Below, one piece after another: positions 48,301 to 57,582 of a stretch of 64,000 nt of DNA. A program made the position numbers and the translations under genes. Below the pieces are notes generated by a model, which made no database searches, was not told the DNA's origin, and was given only the letters and a program-made list of their open reading frames with translations. Location of the stretch: the NCBI GenBank assembly GCA_963921425.1, contig OY992838.1, forward strand, positions 992,001-1,056,000. Reading direction: 5' to 3'. Each line of letters begins with the position of its first letter. The stretch's first letter is position 1. Source of the DNA: Dryas octopetala (taxonomy: Eukaryota > Streptophyta > Magnoliopsida > Rosales > Rosaceae).

Positions 48301-49903
48301 TTTATATGGCAACCTTCTTTCAGTCTTGTACCAGTTGATAATGCCTGAGAAACACGCTCACTGCCCGCAAGATCAACAAAATTCTGCACAAAGAGTCTCA
48401 TTTCATTCCTAAAAACACCATCCTATTAGATCATTGGAAGAAGTTTTTCATCTTTTGCTAAGGCAAGAGAAGTACTTCCATACCACAGTAGCTGCAAGGG
48501 TGCCTGAACTTCCAAAGCCTAGATATTCACGAGCAGAACTTTCAACTGTCTGTTAAATCCAAAATGCGAAAGAGAAAAAAAAAAAATGAAAAAGAACTTC
48601 TCATGTCAAATAGGAAAGTAACTACTTTAGTAATGACAAGCATACCAGTCGCAAAATTTGATGAGATCTGGAGCTAGTTTCATTCAGAGAGGTCTCTCCT
48701 ATCTTCCTTTGAGCTGCAAAAAATTAAATACAAATATTTTCCATCTATTGAAAATAGAGCTAACATGGATTCCATGTACTCCAGGGATACATAAGTAATG
48801 CATTTACCTTCGCAGACGGAAAGAAGTTCCTGCAGGTGGTTCCGGTCACTCAAAATCTCCTCTGAAAGTTTCTCGATAATAGTCCCTTTCTGTTGGAGTA
48901 GTATTATTAAAGATACTTTTGATCATTCAATTGAATTATACGTAAACATGTGTGTGTATGAAAGGAATACACTATTCACCTCTGGATCATCTAGGAGCCT
49001 AAGTTGAGCACTAGTATCGGAGCCGAGGAGGTCTCTGACAGCTTCATTATAGATCTCCATGGCAGAGAACTTCAACACAAATTCTTTGTCACTATGCTGA
49101 AACACAATAAAGATTCAAACTATGCCAGTGTCAGTAAAAACATAGCCAACTTTATATAAATTGGAATTTAAGATGTTAAATATTGTACTTACTTTCTTGA
49201 TGTAATCATATATATCTGTAATCGCAAATTCAGTAATTCCTTTCATGGTGTATGTTTTTCCACTGCTTGTTTGTCCATAGGCAAAAATGGTTGCTGGACA
49301 GATATTTCAGTAAAAATAAGATTTTTGTTACACTTAAATATCGGAAAACATGAGATTTTTCTACGAATTAGCAGATTACTCACAGTTGATGCCGCTCATG
49401 ACTGAAAGAGCAACCTCTTTAGCTCCATGCTCGTACACCTGCCTTGTGGAAGAGTCCCACCCAAATACTCTGTCTATCCCAATACAAAGAGAAGGACATT
49501 AAAACAGCATTCGGGGTCTTCAAATATTAGAAAAATCATTAATTTCACAAAATGCAATGTCAATTCATAACCAAAACATATGAGTATATGACAATGACTA
49601 TTTGGTATAGTGGATGACACCTAATCTTCTTTTGTCAGATGAGGTGCTCAAATCTCATGAACAATATACTCGTCTTAATAAGAAAAAAACCAGAAGAACA
49701 TATATATAAATAGGCATTTGTTTACCAAAAGCATAAGAAGAAGGAGTCATGGTACGGTCAGGTTGGTTGCTGCTGAAGAAGACGGTGTTGCCGAGGCATT
49801 CCCATTCGGAAACATCATTCCCGGACACTTCCTTGTCATTCAATGGCCTCACCCTAACCGAAACGAGAATTCTTTCTTCCTTGGGAGACTCCACCATAGC
49901 CAT
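45311..49903 (-). CDS. Kinesin-like protein, KIN-7 subfamily (NACK-type C-terminal domain)
   Basis: Exons on the minus strand: 49903-49726, 49473-49384, 49293-49193, 49096-48980, 48889-48808, 48713-48646, 48549-48484, 48383-48259, 48141-47829, a possible 33-nt exon 47545-47513, 47301-45875 and 45626-45311 (971 aa with the small exon, 960 without). The N-terminal motor has the P-loop GQTSSGKT (96-103), SSRSH and DLAGSE (238-243), so it should bind ATP and microtubules. After the neck come short coiled coils, a Ser-rich middle and a C-terminal domain (about 800-971, [17 protein letters not shown] onward) of the NACK_C/DUF3490 type. It is nearer to Arabidopsis KIN-7 members such as At2g21300 and At4g38950 than to HINKEL or TETRASPORE, judging by [10 protein letters not shown] and [17 protein letters not shown]. 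Relatives act in cell division. The start [20 protein letters not shown] puts the motor at the usual position. Confidence 0.92.
45799..45822. repeat. (GT)n microsatellite in the last kinesin intron
   Basis: Uninterrupted TG run followed by imperfect TGTG words. Confidence 0.85.
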
Positions 49904-52035
49904 TGTCCCAACCAAAACCCAGAACAAACAAACCACGGAAACTTCCGGGCCGCTGATATTTCTCTCCCACACGAATATGGGAGAGACTGCGCTACAACAA
50001 TCAAAGCATTTGAAGAAGGGACCGTTCACAGATGAATTGAATTTCTTCACCGTTGGCAATTTCGACACCGAAATCTCCCAATGCAGCTTGTATAAAATTT
50101 TCAAACTATTGTTGGAATCAACTCGCCGTCTTTTCAGCTCCAAAAGGCTTCCTTTTTCTGATAATTGATGTCCTGTAAGTAAAATCTGAACAATAAAAGG
50201 TTCAAACTTGAATTCCAAGAAAGCAATAATCACAGAAAATTCTAAAAAACTTGAGAAATTGTCTCACCCTGTGCAATAATTCTCGGATCAAATGCAAGGC
50301 AAATCAGAGAACACAAAAGAAAATATCGCAAAAACAATTATATTTTCTTTTTTCTTTTCAGACGGAACAGCCAAAACGTCCAGATAGATAGTGAGTGCAA
50401 ACTCAGATTCGTTGATCAGAGATATTTTGGCCGAACCGTGAAAACCAGAGGGCTGTGCCGTTCTGGAAATGAAGGCAAAGTGAGAAGGAATAGCAACGGC
50501 GAAAAACCGTTGCTTCCCTCTCTCTTGCTCTTATTTGGATGGATTACTACCGACCTTTGATATACAACCGCCAAATGCTTAAAGGAACGTCTATAACTAA
50601 ATCCAACTTACTATTTTCACCTCCAACTTACTACATATTAACGCGGTCATTATAGCTTAGATGTCAAAATCTTTGGTTTATTATAATTTGCAATCCAGTC
50701 ACAGTTGGGCACGTTAAAAATTGCACTAATGATTGGTTAGTCCATTTTAGAGGTCTCTTTAATAAAATAATTTACACAAAGTACCCGATGTTTAAAAAGT
50801 CCACTTAATTTTGCAATGGTCGGGTAGTCCAGCTGGTAGAGGCGAAGCTCTAGGGAGTGGGTAAGACGGTGGCTCTTGGGCGCGGGTGACGTGAGTTGCG
50901 CGTGGTGGTGTCTCAAAGGTGAAGCTCCGGGGCTTAGTGGTCGGACCAACGCTGAGTTGGAGTTGCAGCAGCTAAGTGATGGCTGAAGTTGGAGTTGTAG
51001 AGAAAGAGAGGGTGAAGTCCCAACCACGGTAACCTACCACACCGACCGACACATACCACATTTGAAACTGTCGGTGACTGCCGTTGTAGATAGCGACAGA
51101 CGGTTACAAAGTTGGCAATACCGTTGGTGGTGGTTTGGTGGTCGATTGTGGTTTGTCGGATCAGTTACTGACATCAACCCAACCCTAATTTTAAGGTTTA
51201 ACTTGTTAAGTCGCTCAACTCATTAAAAGTGGACCGACTTGTATTAAACATCTTTGTATCCGCCATCTTATCCGTGGACGCTTTCATTTGGGCCTCAAAA
51301 AAACACTCAACATAAAAACTTGTATGTTTACATCTGGGGTTTTGTGAAACTAAAATGGATCACATAGTTGGGCTGCAACGAAGCCCGATTGACCCGGCAC
51401 GTTAATCAGTATCCTAGGCTAGCCAGCTGGACAACAGTCACAACATGTTTCTTTTTGGAAAAGCAGGCGTTACCCTCTCTCCAGGCTCCAGACCATCACC
51501 AAAGTACATAATAATAAAAAAGAAAAAACTAAGAAAATGAAACTTGAGAGCCCCATAGGGCCCCACCACCCATCAGCATGACAGCATCATTGATCACTTA
51601 TTCATTCATGAGGAGTGAGAAACAGATGATAAATAAAAAAATTAAACAAACAATTAAACAAGAGAGAGAAAGAGAGAAAACAAGAGTCGTCTCCCTCTTC
51701 TGGTTATCTTTCGGCTTATCCAGCCAGATGGCCCAGATCCAATGAAAACCAACAAAAAGACAGTTGGCTACAGAGCCTACAGTACACAAATGAAAATGAA
51801 ATTAGAAAGTGAGAAACTCCTCATATTCGTAAGTTCATAACAAGAATAAAAACCCAGATTAATTTATTTAGCCCATACCTTCTCTTTTTGCCTTTTTGGT
51901 CCCTCACTTTCCATTTTTACCAATAACATTTTACATTATATTATTAAATCGGTATCACTCGTCTTCTCTTCTCCTCCCTTCTCTTCTTCTTCGTCTTCTT
52001 CTTTCCAAACCCTACAGAATTAAGGGAAAGGTATA
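49904..52035. other. Divergent intergenic region between kinesin and TPR gene
   Basis: It holds the kinesin leader, probably with an intron near 50200, its promoter, and the CT-rich leader of the TPR gene (51960-52014). Between about 50815 and 51160 the DNA is unusually G/T-rich with GGTGG and GGTCG words, but no gene or complete element is recognised. Confidence 0.5.
50494..50512 (-). promoter_or_regulatory. Paired MSA-like (AACGG) elements upstream of the kinesin
   Basis: CAACGG (50494-50499, plus) and AACCGTTG (50505-50512, AACGG on the minus strand) form a close inverted pair about 600 bases upstream of the kinesin ATG. AACGG is the core of mitosis-specific activator elements bound by three-repeat MYB proteins in plant G2/M genes. 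Short motifs like this also occur by chance. Confidence 0.4.
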
Positions 52036-54435
52036 ATGGCAACGAGAGGGAGCAGATCAGAGAAGGTGAAGAGGATTTTCCACCAATTCGATGAAAACCA
52101 CGACGGAGGGCTCAACAGGGACGAAATGGCCGCGCTTGTCGTGGCCGTAAACCCTAGGGTCAAGTTCAGTGACGAGCAGATCAATGCCATTCTCGACGAG
52201 GTGTTTCGGACTTACGGCGACTTCATTGACGGCGAGAAGGGCCTCACCTACGAGGGCCTCTTGCGGACCTACGACGATGGAGCCGGTGACGTGGACCGTG
52301 ACTTCGACGCGCTCGGTTTGGAGCTCACCTTGGACGAGACCAAAGGGGCTTCTCTGGCCGCTGAGGCCTCCTCGTCGTCGATAGTCGACGAGCGCGTCGT
52401 GGCGGAGTCGCAGAAGAAGCAGCGGACGGCGGCCTGGGCGGTGTCGCCGAACCACGGGATCGTCTTCGATGACACGTGGAAGATTGTGGACGATTTGGAG
52501 ATTCTGGTGAAGCGGTTGAAGGCGAAGCAGGCCAAAGATGGGAAATTGAAAGCGGACAATACCGACGCGTATTCGGACGCCGGTTGGTCTAGAGAATTGG
52601 GACCTTCTTCAGAGATTTCGGAGAAAAGGGTATTTTGGGAAGAGTCCGGGCATGACTACGCTCTGTTTGTCAAAGAATTGGGGGTCTTGAGGAGCCGGGC
52701 CGACGGAGCAAGGTCACGTGAGCAGGCTTTCGATGGACACATGGCGATTGGGAGGGTTCTGTATGAGCACCAGCTGTTCAAAGAGGCCTTGGTGAGTTTC
52801 AAGAGGGCTTGTGAGTTGCAACCTGTGGATGTGAGGCCACATTTCAGAGCTGGGAATTGCTTGTACGTTCTTGGCAAGTATAAAGAAGCCAAAGAGGAGT
52901 ACTTGTTGGCGCTCGAGGCGGCGGAGGCCGGTGGCAACCAGTGGGCGTATTTGCTTCCACAGATTTATGTGAATCTCGGGATTGCGCTTGAAGGTGAAGG
53001 TATGGTTTTAAGTGCTTGTGAGTATTATAGAGAAGCTGCAATTCTTTGTCCAACTCATTTTAGAGCTTTGAAACTTTTGGGTAGTGCTCTTTTTGGTGTT
53101 GGAGAATATAGGGCGGCTGTCAAAGCCTTGGAAGAGGCAATTTTTTTGAAAGCAGACTATGCCGATGCGCATTGTGATTTGGCTTCGGCTTTGCATGCGA
53201 TGGGTGAGGATGAGAGGGCAATTGAGGTCTTTCAGAAAGCCATTGATTTGAAACCTGGTCATGTTGATGCTTTGTACAATTTGGGTGGGCTGTATATGGA
53301 CTTGGGTAGGTTTCAGAGAGCTTCGGAGATGTATGCTAGGGTTTTAGCTGTTTGGCCGAACCATTGGCGTGCTCAGCTTAACAAGGCTGTGTCCTTGTTG
53401 GGAGCTCGGGAAACTGAGGATGCTAAGAAGGCTTTGAAGGAAGCACTGAAAATGACCAACAGGGTCGAATTACATGATGCAATTGCACATCTGAAGCAGC
53501 TGCAGAAGAAGAAGGTGAAGGGTAATGGGGGTGCCAATGGGGAGGGTTCTTTTGTAGTTGTGGAAACCACGAAATTTAAGACAGTTGGGGAGAGGACTAC
53601 ATTGAGGCAAGACTTGGCCAATGCACTTGAGATTAGGGCTTTTCAGAGGATTACCAGGTTGGGTCGTTGTGAGGTGGAGCAGCTTCAAAAGGAAATGAGT
53701 GATGGTGAAGTACCGGTGTCGTATTCAGGTACTGGTGTTCCCCAGAGGTCCATACGCAAGCCTAACTTGGAAGAAATTCTCCGCAGGTTACTGAATTTCC
53801 TAAAGCCTGAGACTTTCCAAGGAGCTGTTAAAGCCATAAACGAGAGGATACTCTCTGTCTTTGATGATACAGGCTCTGGCAGGGTGGACTTGGGCATGTT
53901 TTTTGCTGTTCTAGCCCCTATTTGCAGTGGCCCTCCTGAAAAGCGCAAACGAGTTGCATTTGATGCACTTTTGTGGCGTCCTGTGAACGAAGGTGGTGGT
54001 AATCAGATAAGAAAAGTCGATGCCACTAGATATATTAAACTGTTGAGAGCTATATATGTCCCTTCCGATGGGGTTAGTGAAATGCTGGAACTCCATGGAG
54101 AAACAGATTCTTCAATGGTGTCTTATACAGAGTTTCTTGTCATGTTTGATGACCGAGATTGGGGTTTCGGTATCATGTCTACCCTGTTGAAGCTTGAAAC
54201 TGGGGACAGGAACCGCCATGGTAACCATGCCTGCTCAGTTTGCCGCTATCCGATTATTGGGTCACGTTTTAAGGAGATAAAATCTCATTTTAGCTTGTGT
54301 AATCAATGCTACAGTGAGGGAAAGGTGCCTCCAAGCTATAAGCAGGCAGAATACAAATTCAAAGAATTTGTAAGTGGGACTGAAGCGATGAAAGACAAGT
54401 GCAAGTGCTTTACATTGCAATCGCATAATTCATAG
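52036..54435 (+). CDS. EF-hand/TPR/ZZ-finger protein, At1g05150/At2g32450 type (uncharacterised)
   Basis: An intronless gene of 799 aa of a plant family annotated only as calcium-binding TPR protein. The N-terminus has a canonical EF-hand loop, residues 19-30 (DENHDGGLNRDE), and a weaker partner helix pair up to about 100. An acidic/Ser linker follows. From about 235 to 480 there are at least six TPR units (for example LFKEALVSFKRACELQPVDV, DYADAHCDLASALHAMG, HVDALYNLGGLYMDLGRFQ). A degenerate EF-like region (FDDTGSGRVDLGMF) lies near 610-625. The C-terminus has a ZZ-like zinc finger from residue 731 with paired CxxC motifs (CSVC, CNQC). No signal peptide or membrane segment is seen. Length and single-exon structure fit the family. 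Partners and function are unknown; a calcium-responsive scaffold is a guess from the domains. Confidence 0.93.
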   Translation: MATRGSRSEKVKRIFHQFDENHDGGLNRDEMAALVVAVNPRVKFSDEQINAILDEVFRTYGDFIDGEKGLTYEGLLRTYDDGAGDVDRDFDALGLELTLDETKGASLAAEASSSSIVDERVVAESQKKQRTAAWAVSPNHGIVFDDTWKIVDDLEILVKRLKAKQAKDGKLKADNTDAYSDAGWSRELGPSSEISEKRVFWEESGHDYALFVKELGVLRSRADGARSREQAFDGHMAIGRVLYEHQLFKEALVSFKRACELQPVDVRPHFRAGNCLYVLGKYKEAKEEYLLALEAAEAGGNQWAYLLPQIYVNLGIALEGEGMVLSACEYYREAAILCPTHFRALKLLGSALFGVGEYRAAVKALEEAIFLKADYADAHCDLASALHAMGEDERAIEVFQKAIDLKPGHVDALYNLGGLYMDLGRFQRASEMYARVLAVWPNHWRAQLNKAVSLLGARETEDAKKALKEALKMTNRVELHDAIAHLKQLQKKKVKGNGGANGEGSFVVVETTKFKTVGERTTLRQDLANALEIRAFQRITRLGRCEVEQLQKEMSDGEVPVSYSGTGVPQRSIRKPNLEEILRRLLNFLKPETFQGAVKAINERILSVFDDTGSGRVDLGMFFAVLAPICSGPPEKRKRVAFDALLWRPVNEGGGNQIRKVDATRYIKLLRAIYVPSDGVSEMLELHGETDSSMVSYTEFLVMFDDRDWGFGIMSTLLKLETGDRNRHGNHACSVCRYPIIGSRFKEIKSHFSLCNQCYSEGKVPPSYKQAEYKFKEFVSGTEAMKDKCKCFTLQSHNS

Positions 54436-55909
54436 CTAGAGTGTTTTTCTGTTTATTCTGTATAATTCCTTCTTGATGTTCTAGTTGTTCAGTGTGAAAT
54501 ATATAGCTCATGACTGTGTTCTGTGGGCATCATGCCCTTGTATAATACATTGTTTCCACAGGTGTCTTTGATGTCTCTCTGCCAATCTCATCTGTATAAC
54601 TTGCTTCTCTGTTCCTACTCTCTAAGATTTTGTATGATATCATTACAACTCACTGTCCTCATTATAGAGGTGCTTTTTTGTATTCTTTGTTTTTGGGGAG
54701 TTTCTTTAACTGCTTAATCCAGATTTGTATTATGCGCTATTGGCTTTGCATGTTGGGTATTGTTGAGTTTGAATTTTATTGGGGTGTTACATAGAGATAT
54801 AAATTTCATGTGGGGTGTTGTTTACTTTGAATTTATTGGGGTGTTACCTGGAGATATGACTTTCTGCCTTTTGCATTATCTTATTATTTATTATTTTAGG
54901 AATTGTGTTGAAAGATGCCTTTATTTGCTGCCCTGTTATGACTTCTGACCATGAATCATTGATATAAAGAATTTTTTACCTGTCAAACTAAAAGGATTGA
55001 TTAATAATTTGAGACGACAATATTTTAGTCATAGCTTTGTTTATCTTTGTTCCTTGGGATCCCAAAATGAGTTTTACCAAAATGGGATCCCAAGTCTGGC
55101 CATGAACATGTAGAAAAATCTCTATAAATTTGCCGCCTGAGATTGCGCCTTACATTCTTGCTACTCTTCGCAGGAAACAGCAAAGAGATGGGTACTGTGA
55201 GCAAATTTCCCGGTAAATTTGGAAACACCCTTTTACAGTTACTGTTGAGAACCCAACTTCATTTTTATTTGTACAGGCCCATCTCCCGAATTGGACAAGT
55301 CTTGTACCAATGCCCAAATATCCTTCCCTTCACTAACGCCCAAATCCAATATCTTCAACGCAACTAATCTTCACTCTTTAGTGACGTTGCCATGGTTGAT
55401 TGGATGAAAGATATCTCACACATTTCAAATATGCGAGCAGAGTTGGATGACCCGCAGTGTGGCTCCTCTGCTTCGAAGATGCAACGCCAGGTCCAGGCTC
55501 TTGCTCAATCCAAATGTTGCAACTTGTGACATGCCAACTAACTGGTCAAGCTTCTTTCCAGAAACGTAAGTAGAAAAGTGATCAGTTACGCCACAATTAA
55601 TTGCTACTGTTGGGCTGTTAGGCCTCCAGAGATGTATATAAGGACATATCTGTCAAAAAATATATATACCTACGCCTTCAATTTGTTCCATGAGCGCAGA
55701 AACTGTCTTCGAATGCTGTGATTCGTAAGTTTCTTTTGTATTTGGTCTTGGAGAAAAAGAAAATGTATGTTAAGTAGAAGGGCAATTGATTAGGTTTGCC
55801 ATTCTGTTTAAATCACTAAACGCATGCAAGAAACATGGTAAGTCATGCATCGGGCGTGAAAGGAAGAACCAATTTAATTTGTTTAAACACTACTACTAGT
55901 CTACTACTA

Positions 55910-55923
55910 CATAAATATATATT
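55910..55923 (+). promoter_or_regulatory. TATA-like element of the small peptide gene
   Basis: ACATAAATATATAT lies about 125 bases before the ATG at 56046, a reasonable distance for a short leader. Confidence 0.45.
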
Positions 55924-56025
55924 GAAAACACATTTTTTTGAGGTTTAAAATAAAATAAACAAACCTTAAGTACCACAGAATAGATCAGTTTAAGTTTGGA
56001 TCTGCAGCTAGCTAGCGCAGAATCA

Positions 56026-56045
56026 TCATCATCATCATCATCATC
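56026..56045. repeat. (ATC)n trinucleotide run abutting the peptide-gene start codon
   Basis: About seven ATC units run directly into the ATG at 56046; the ATG looks like a one-base change of a repeat unit. Confidence 0.85.
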
Positions 56046-56327
56046 ATGCCCACAGTAGCAGGAAGCTCAGCAAATAAGCACATGTTATGCATGACGATGA
56101 TGATGTCTATTATTATGATGATTGTATTTATGCCCACAAGAGTAACAGCAACGCCATCACCACCATCGTTTCTTCCTTTCCACCTACTGAAAGACCAGGT
56201 GCAGCAGGAAGGGAAGAAACACTACTATAAGGCACAGACGACGTCGGAAATTGTTCTGGAAGACTACGGCATTTGGGATCCCACACCCTATTATGGTGGA
56301 GGCGATGTGGCTCCCATCCCCCATTGA
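56046..56327 (+). CDS. Putative secreted signalling-peptide precursor, 93 aa (CIF-like C-terminus)
   Basis: A single-exon 93-codon frame with the layout of a plant peptide-hormone precursor. Residues 13-37 form a Met-rich hydrophobic signal peptide (MLCMTMMMSIIMMIVF) ending in a likely VTA cleavage site. A variable middle of about 35 polar residues follows. The last 21 residues (73-93) begin EDYG, continue with WDPTP and a GGG, and end APIPH exactly at the stop. A DY pair is the usual tyrosine-sulfation context, and a DYG start, P-x-P near positions 7-9 and an IP-plus-N/H end is how I recall the CIF peptides being laid out. A TATA-like element lies upstream, and overlapping AATAAA signals lie at 56377-56386. 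The exact family is not proven; RGF/CLEL is an alternative. Confidence 0.72.
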   Translation: MPTVAGSSANKHMLCMTMMMSIIMMIVFMPTRVTATPSPPSFLPFHLLKDQVQQEGKKHYYKAQTTSEIVLEDYGIWDPTPYYGGGDVAPIPH

Positions 56328-57582
56328 CAACACAACACTATTCTTGTACTTGCCCTATTTTTGCCTATTATAAATGAATAAATAAACTCGTTTCATGCTT
56401 TATTGATCAAAAATATAACTATTCGTTAGTGCTTGGCTATGTCGTACTAAATCATGAATCTTTAATCATATGTATATTTATTTGTTTTGGTTCATTAGTC
56501 ATACACTATGTCTTTCATACGAGTCAATGATGATATGGACTCATCGACTGGTATGACATTGTTCTTACTAGTATTGTTCCTTTAATGATTTAAGAGTGAG
56601 GCTATGCACATTAACCTTAGTTGTTGAGTTGACCACTCTAATAAATTTTTTTCAATTTTTTTTTCTATTTTATCCTTTATTGCAAAAACATGATGAAATT
56701 ACCCACATCTATTCGGTGGTCATTTACCGAAACATCCACCAATGTTATAAGTGTCAAATAAATACAAATATTTCGGCAGATAACTGTCGAATGCCTTTTT
56801 CATTTCCATTCGGTGGTTATCTACTGAATAATCCACCAATGTTCAGCAGATAACTGTCGAATAACCATAAATATTTCGATAGATAACTATCGAATGACCC
56901 GACGAGCAAAATTGAAATTTTTTGTTCCAAGAGTAAAATTGAAATTTTAAAATAAGGTGGTTAACTCAGCAATTTAGGGTGGTCTGGCCATGATTTAATC
57001 AATGATGCTGCACTAGTTCTTTTGCCATTTTCTCCGTTTAAAACCATTCAAAGCAAACAAAATAACCAAATTCTTACTGAAAAGTAAAGGCAAAAATAAC
57101 CAGATAATGAAATATATTAGAAAATTATAAAAACAAAGTCTATTATCCATGCCCAGTAGCAGATCTTAGCCTCGTGCTACATTAAATATGCTTCTAAGGA
57201 GCAACTCAACGCGTATCCCCATCTGTTGAATAAACATCAAAAACCAACCTCTCCAAACATACATTTGAATAAAAAGAGATTTGAAACAATCTCAACATCA
57301 ATAAACTAATATTCTAGCTGCTCAAATTCAAGGCAATGAGGATTGAGCATACAGCGCCTTGTTTACCGTGGTTGGTTGTAGATTCATATGTAAGTACTTG
57401 TTGCTGTTCAAAACTATGCAAGCTCATCCAGTACTCTCTCAAGTCTTACCTACAAGGAAAAAACAAACCAATAAAGATATAAAGCAATTGCATAAAAGAA
57501 ATAAGGATGTACTTCGAAGAAAAAAAAAATAATAAGGAAGCAATTCAAATTACCAAGAGATACATTTTGATGATCAGCACAA
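56328..57582. other. Intergenic between peptide gene and LTV1
   Basis: The peptide-gene 3' UTR with AATAAA, the palindromic repeat cluster at 56711-56897, then AT-rich DNA and the LTV1 3' flank. No gene supported. Confidence 0.5.
56711..56897. repeat. Interleaved palindromic repeats
   Basis: Two copies of an ATTCGGTGGTnAT...ATCCACCAATGTT block (56711-56745 and 56808-56843) alternate with three copies of a near-palindrome, TTCGGCAGATAACTGTCGAA or close variants (about 56771, 56842 and 56874). Each unit can fold back on itself. Confidence 0.65.

Larger units (their letters stand above)
54436..56045. other. Intergenic, with small tandem duplication and peptide-gene promoter
   Basis: The 3' UTR of the TPR gene, then a tandem duplication of about 65 bases (TTATTGGGGTGTTAC phrase at about 54776 and 54835). 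At about 55063-55099 the word TGGGATCCCA is repeated. A TATA-like stretch at 55910-55923 and an (ATC)n run at 56026-56045 belong to the following small gene. Confidence 0.5.

Noticed and set aside
49904-50233. 110-codon upstream extension of the kinesin frame
   Set aside because: The motor family begins with a short leader before [12 protein letters not shown]; the upstream residues are hydrophobic, unconserved and best read as 5' UTR or intron.
50815-50845. tRNA-like A box (TAGTCCAGCTGG), possible SINE head
   Set aside because: Matches an A box, but no B box (GGTTCNANTCC) follows at the right distance and no 3' tail or target duplication is seen.
50737-51027. 96-codon minus-strand frame
   Set aside because: Low-complexity Ser/Gln/His-rich start in a G/T-biased region; no support.
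52057-52455. 132-codon minus-strand frame opposite the TPR gene
   Set aside because: A GC-rich antisense shadow of the EF-hand region.
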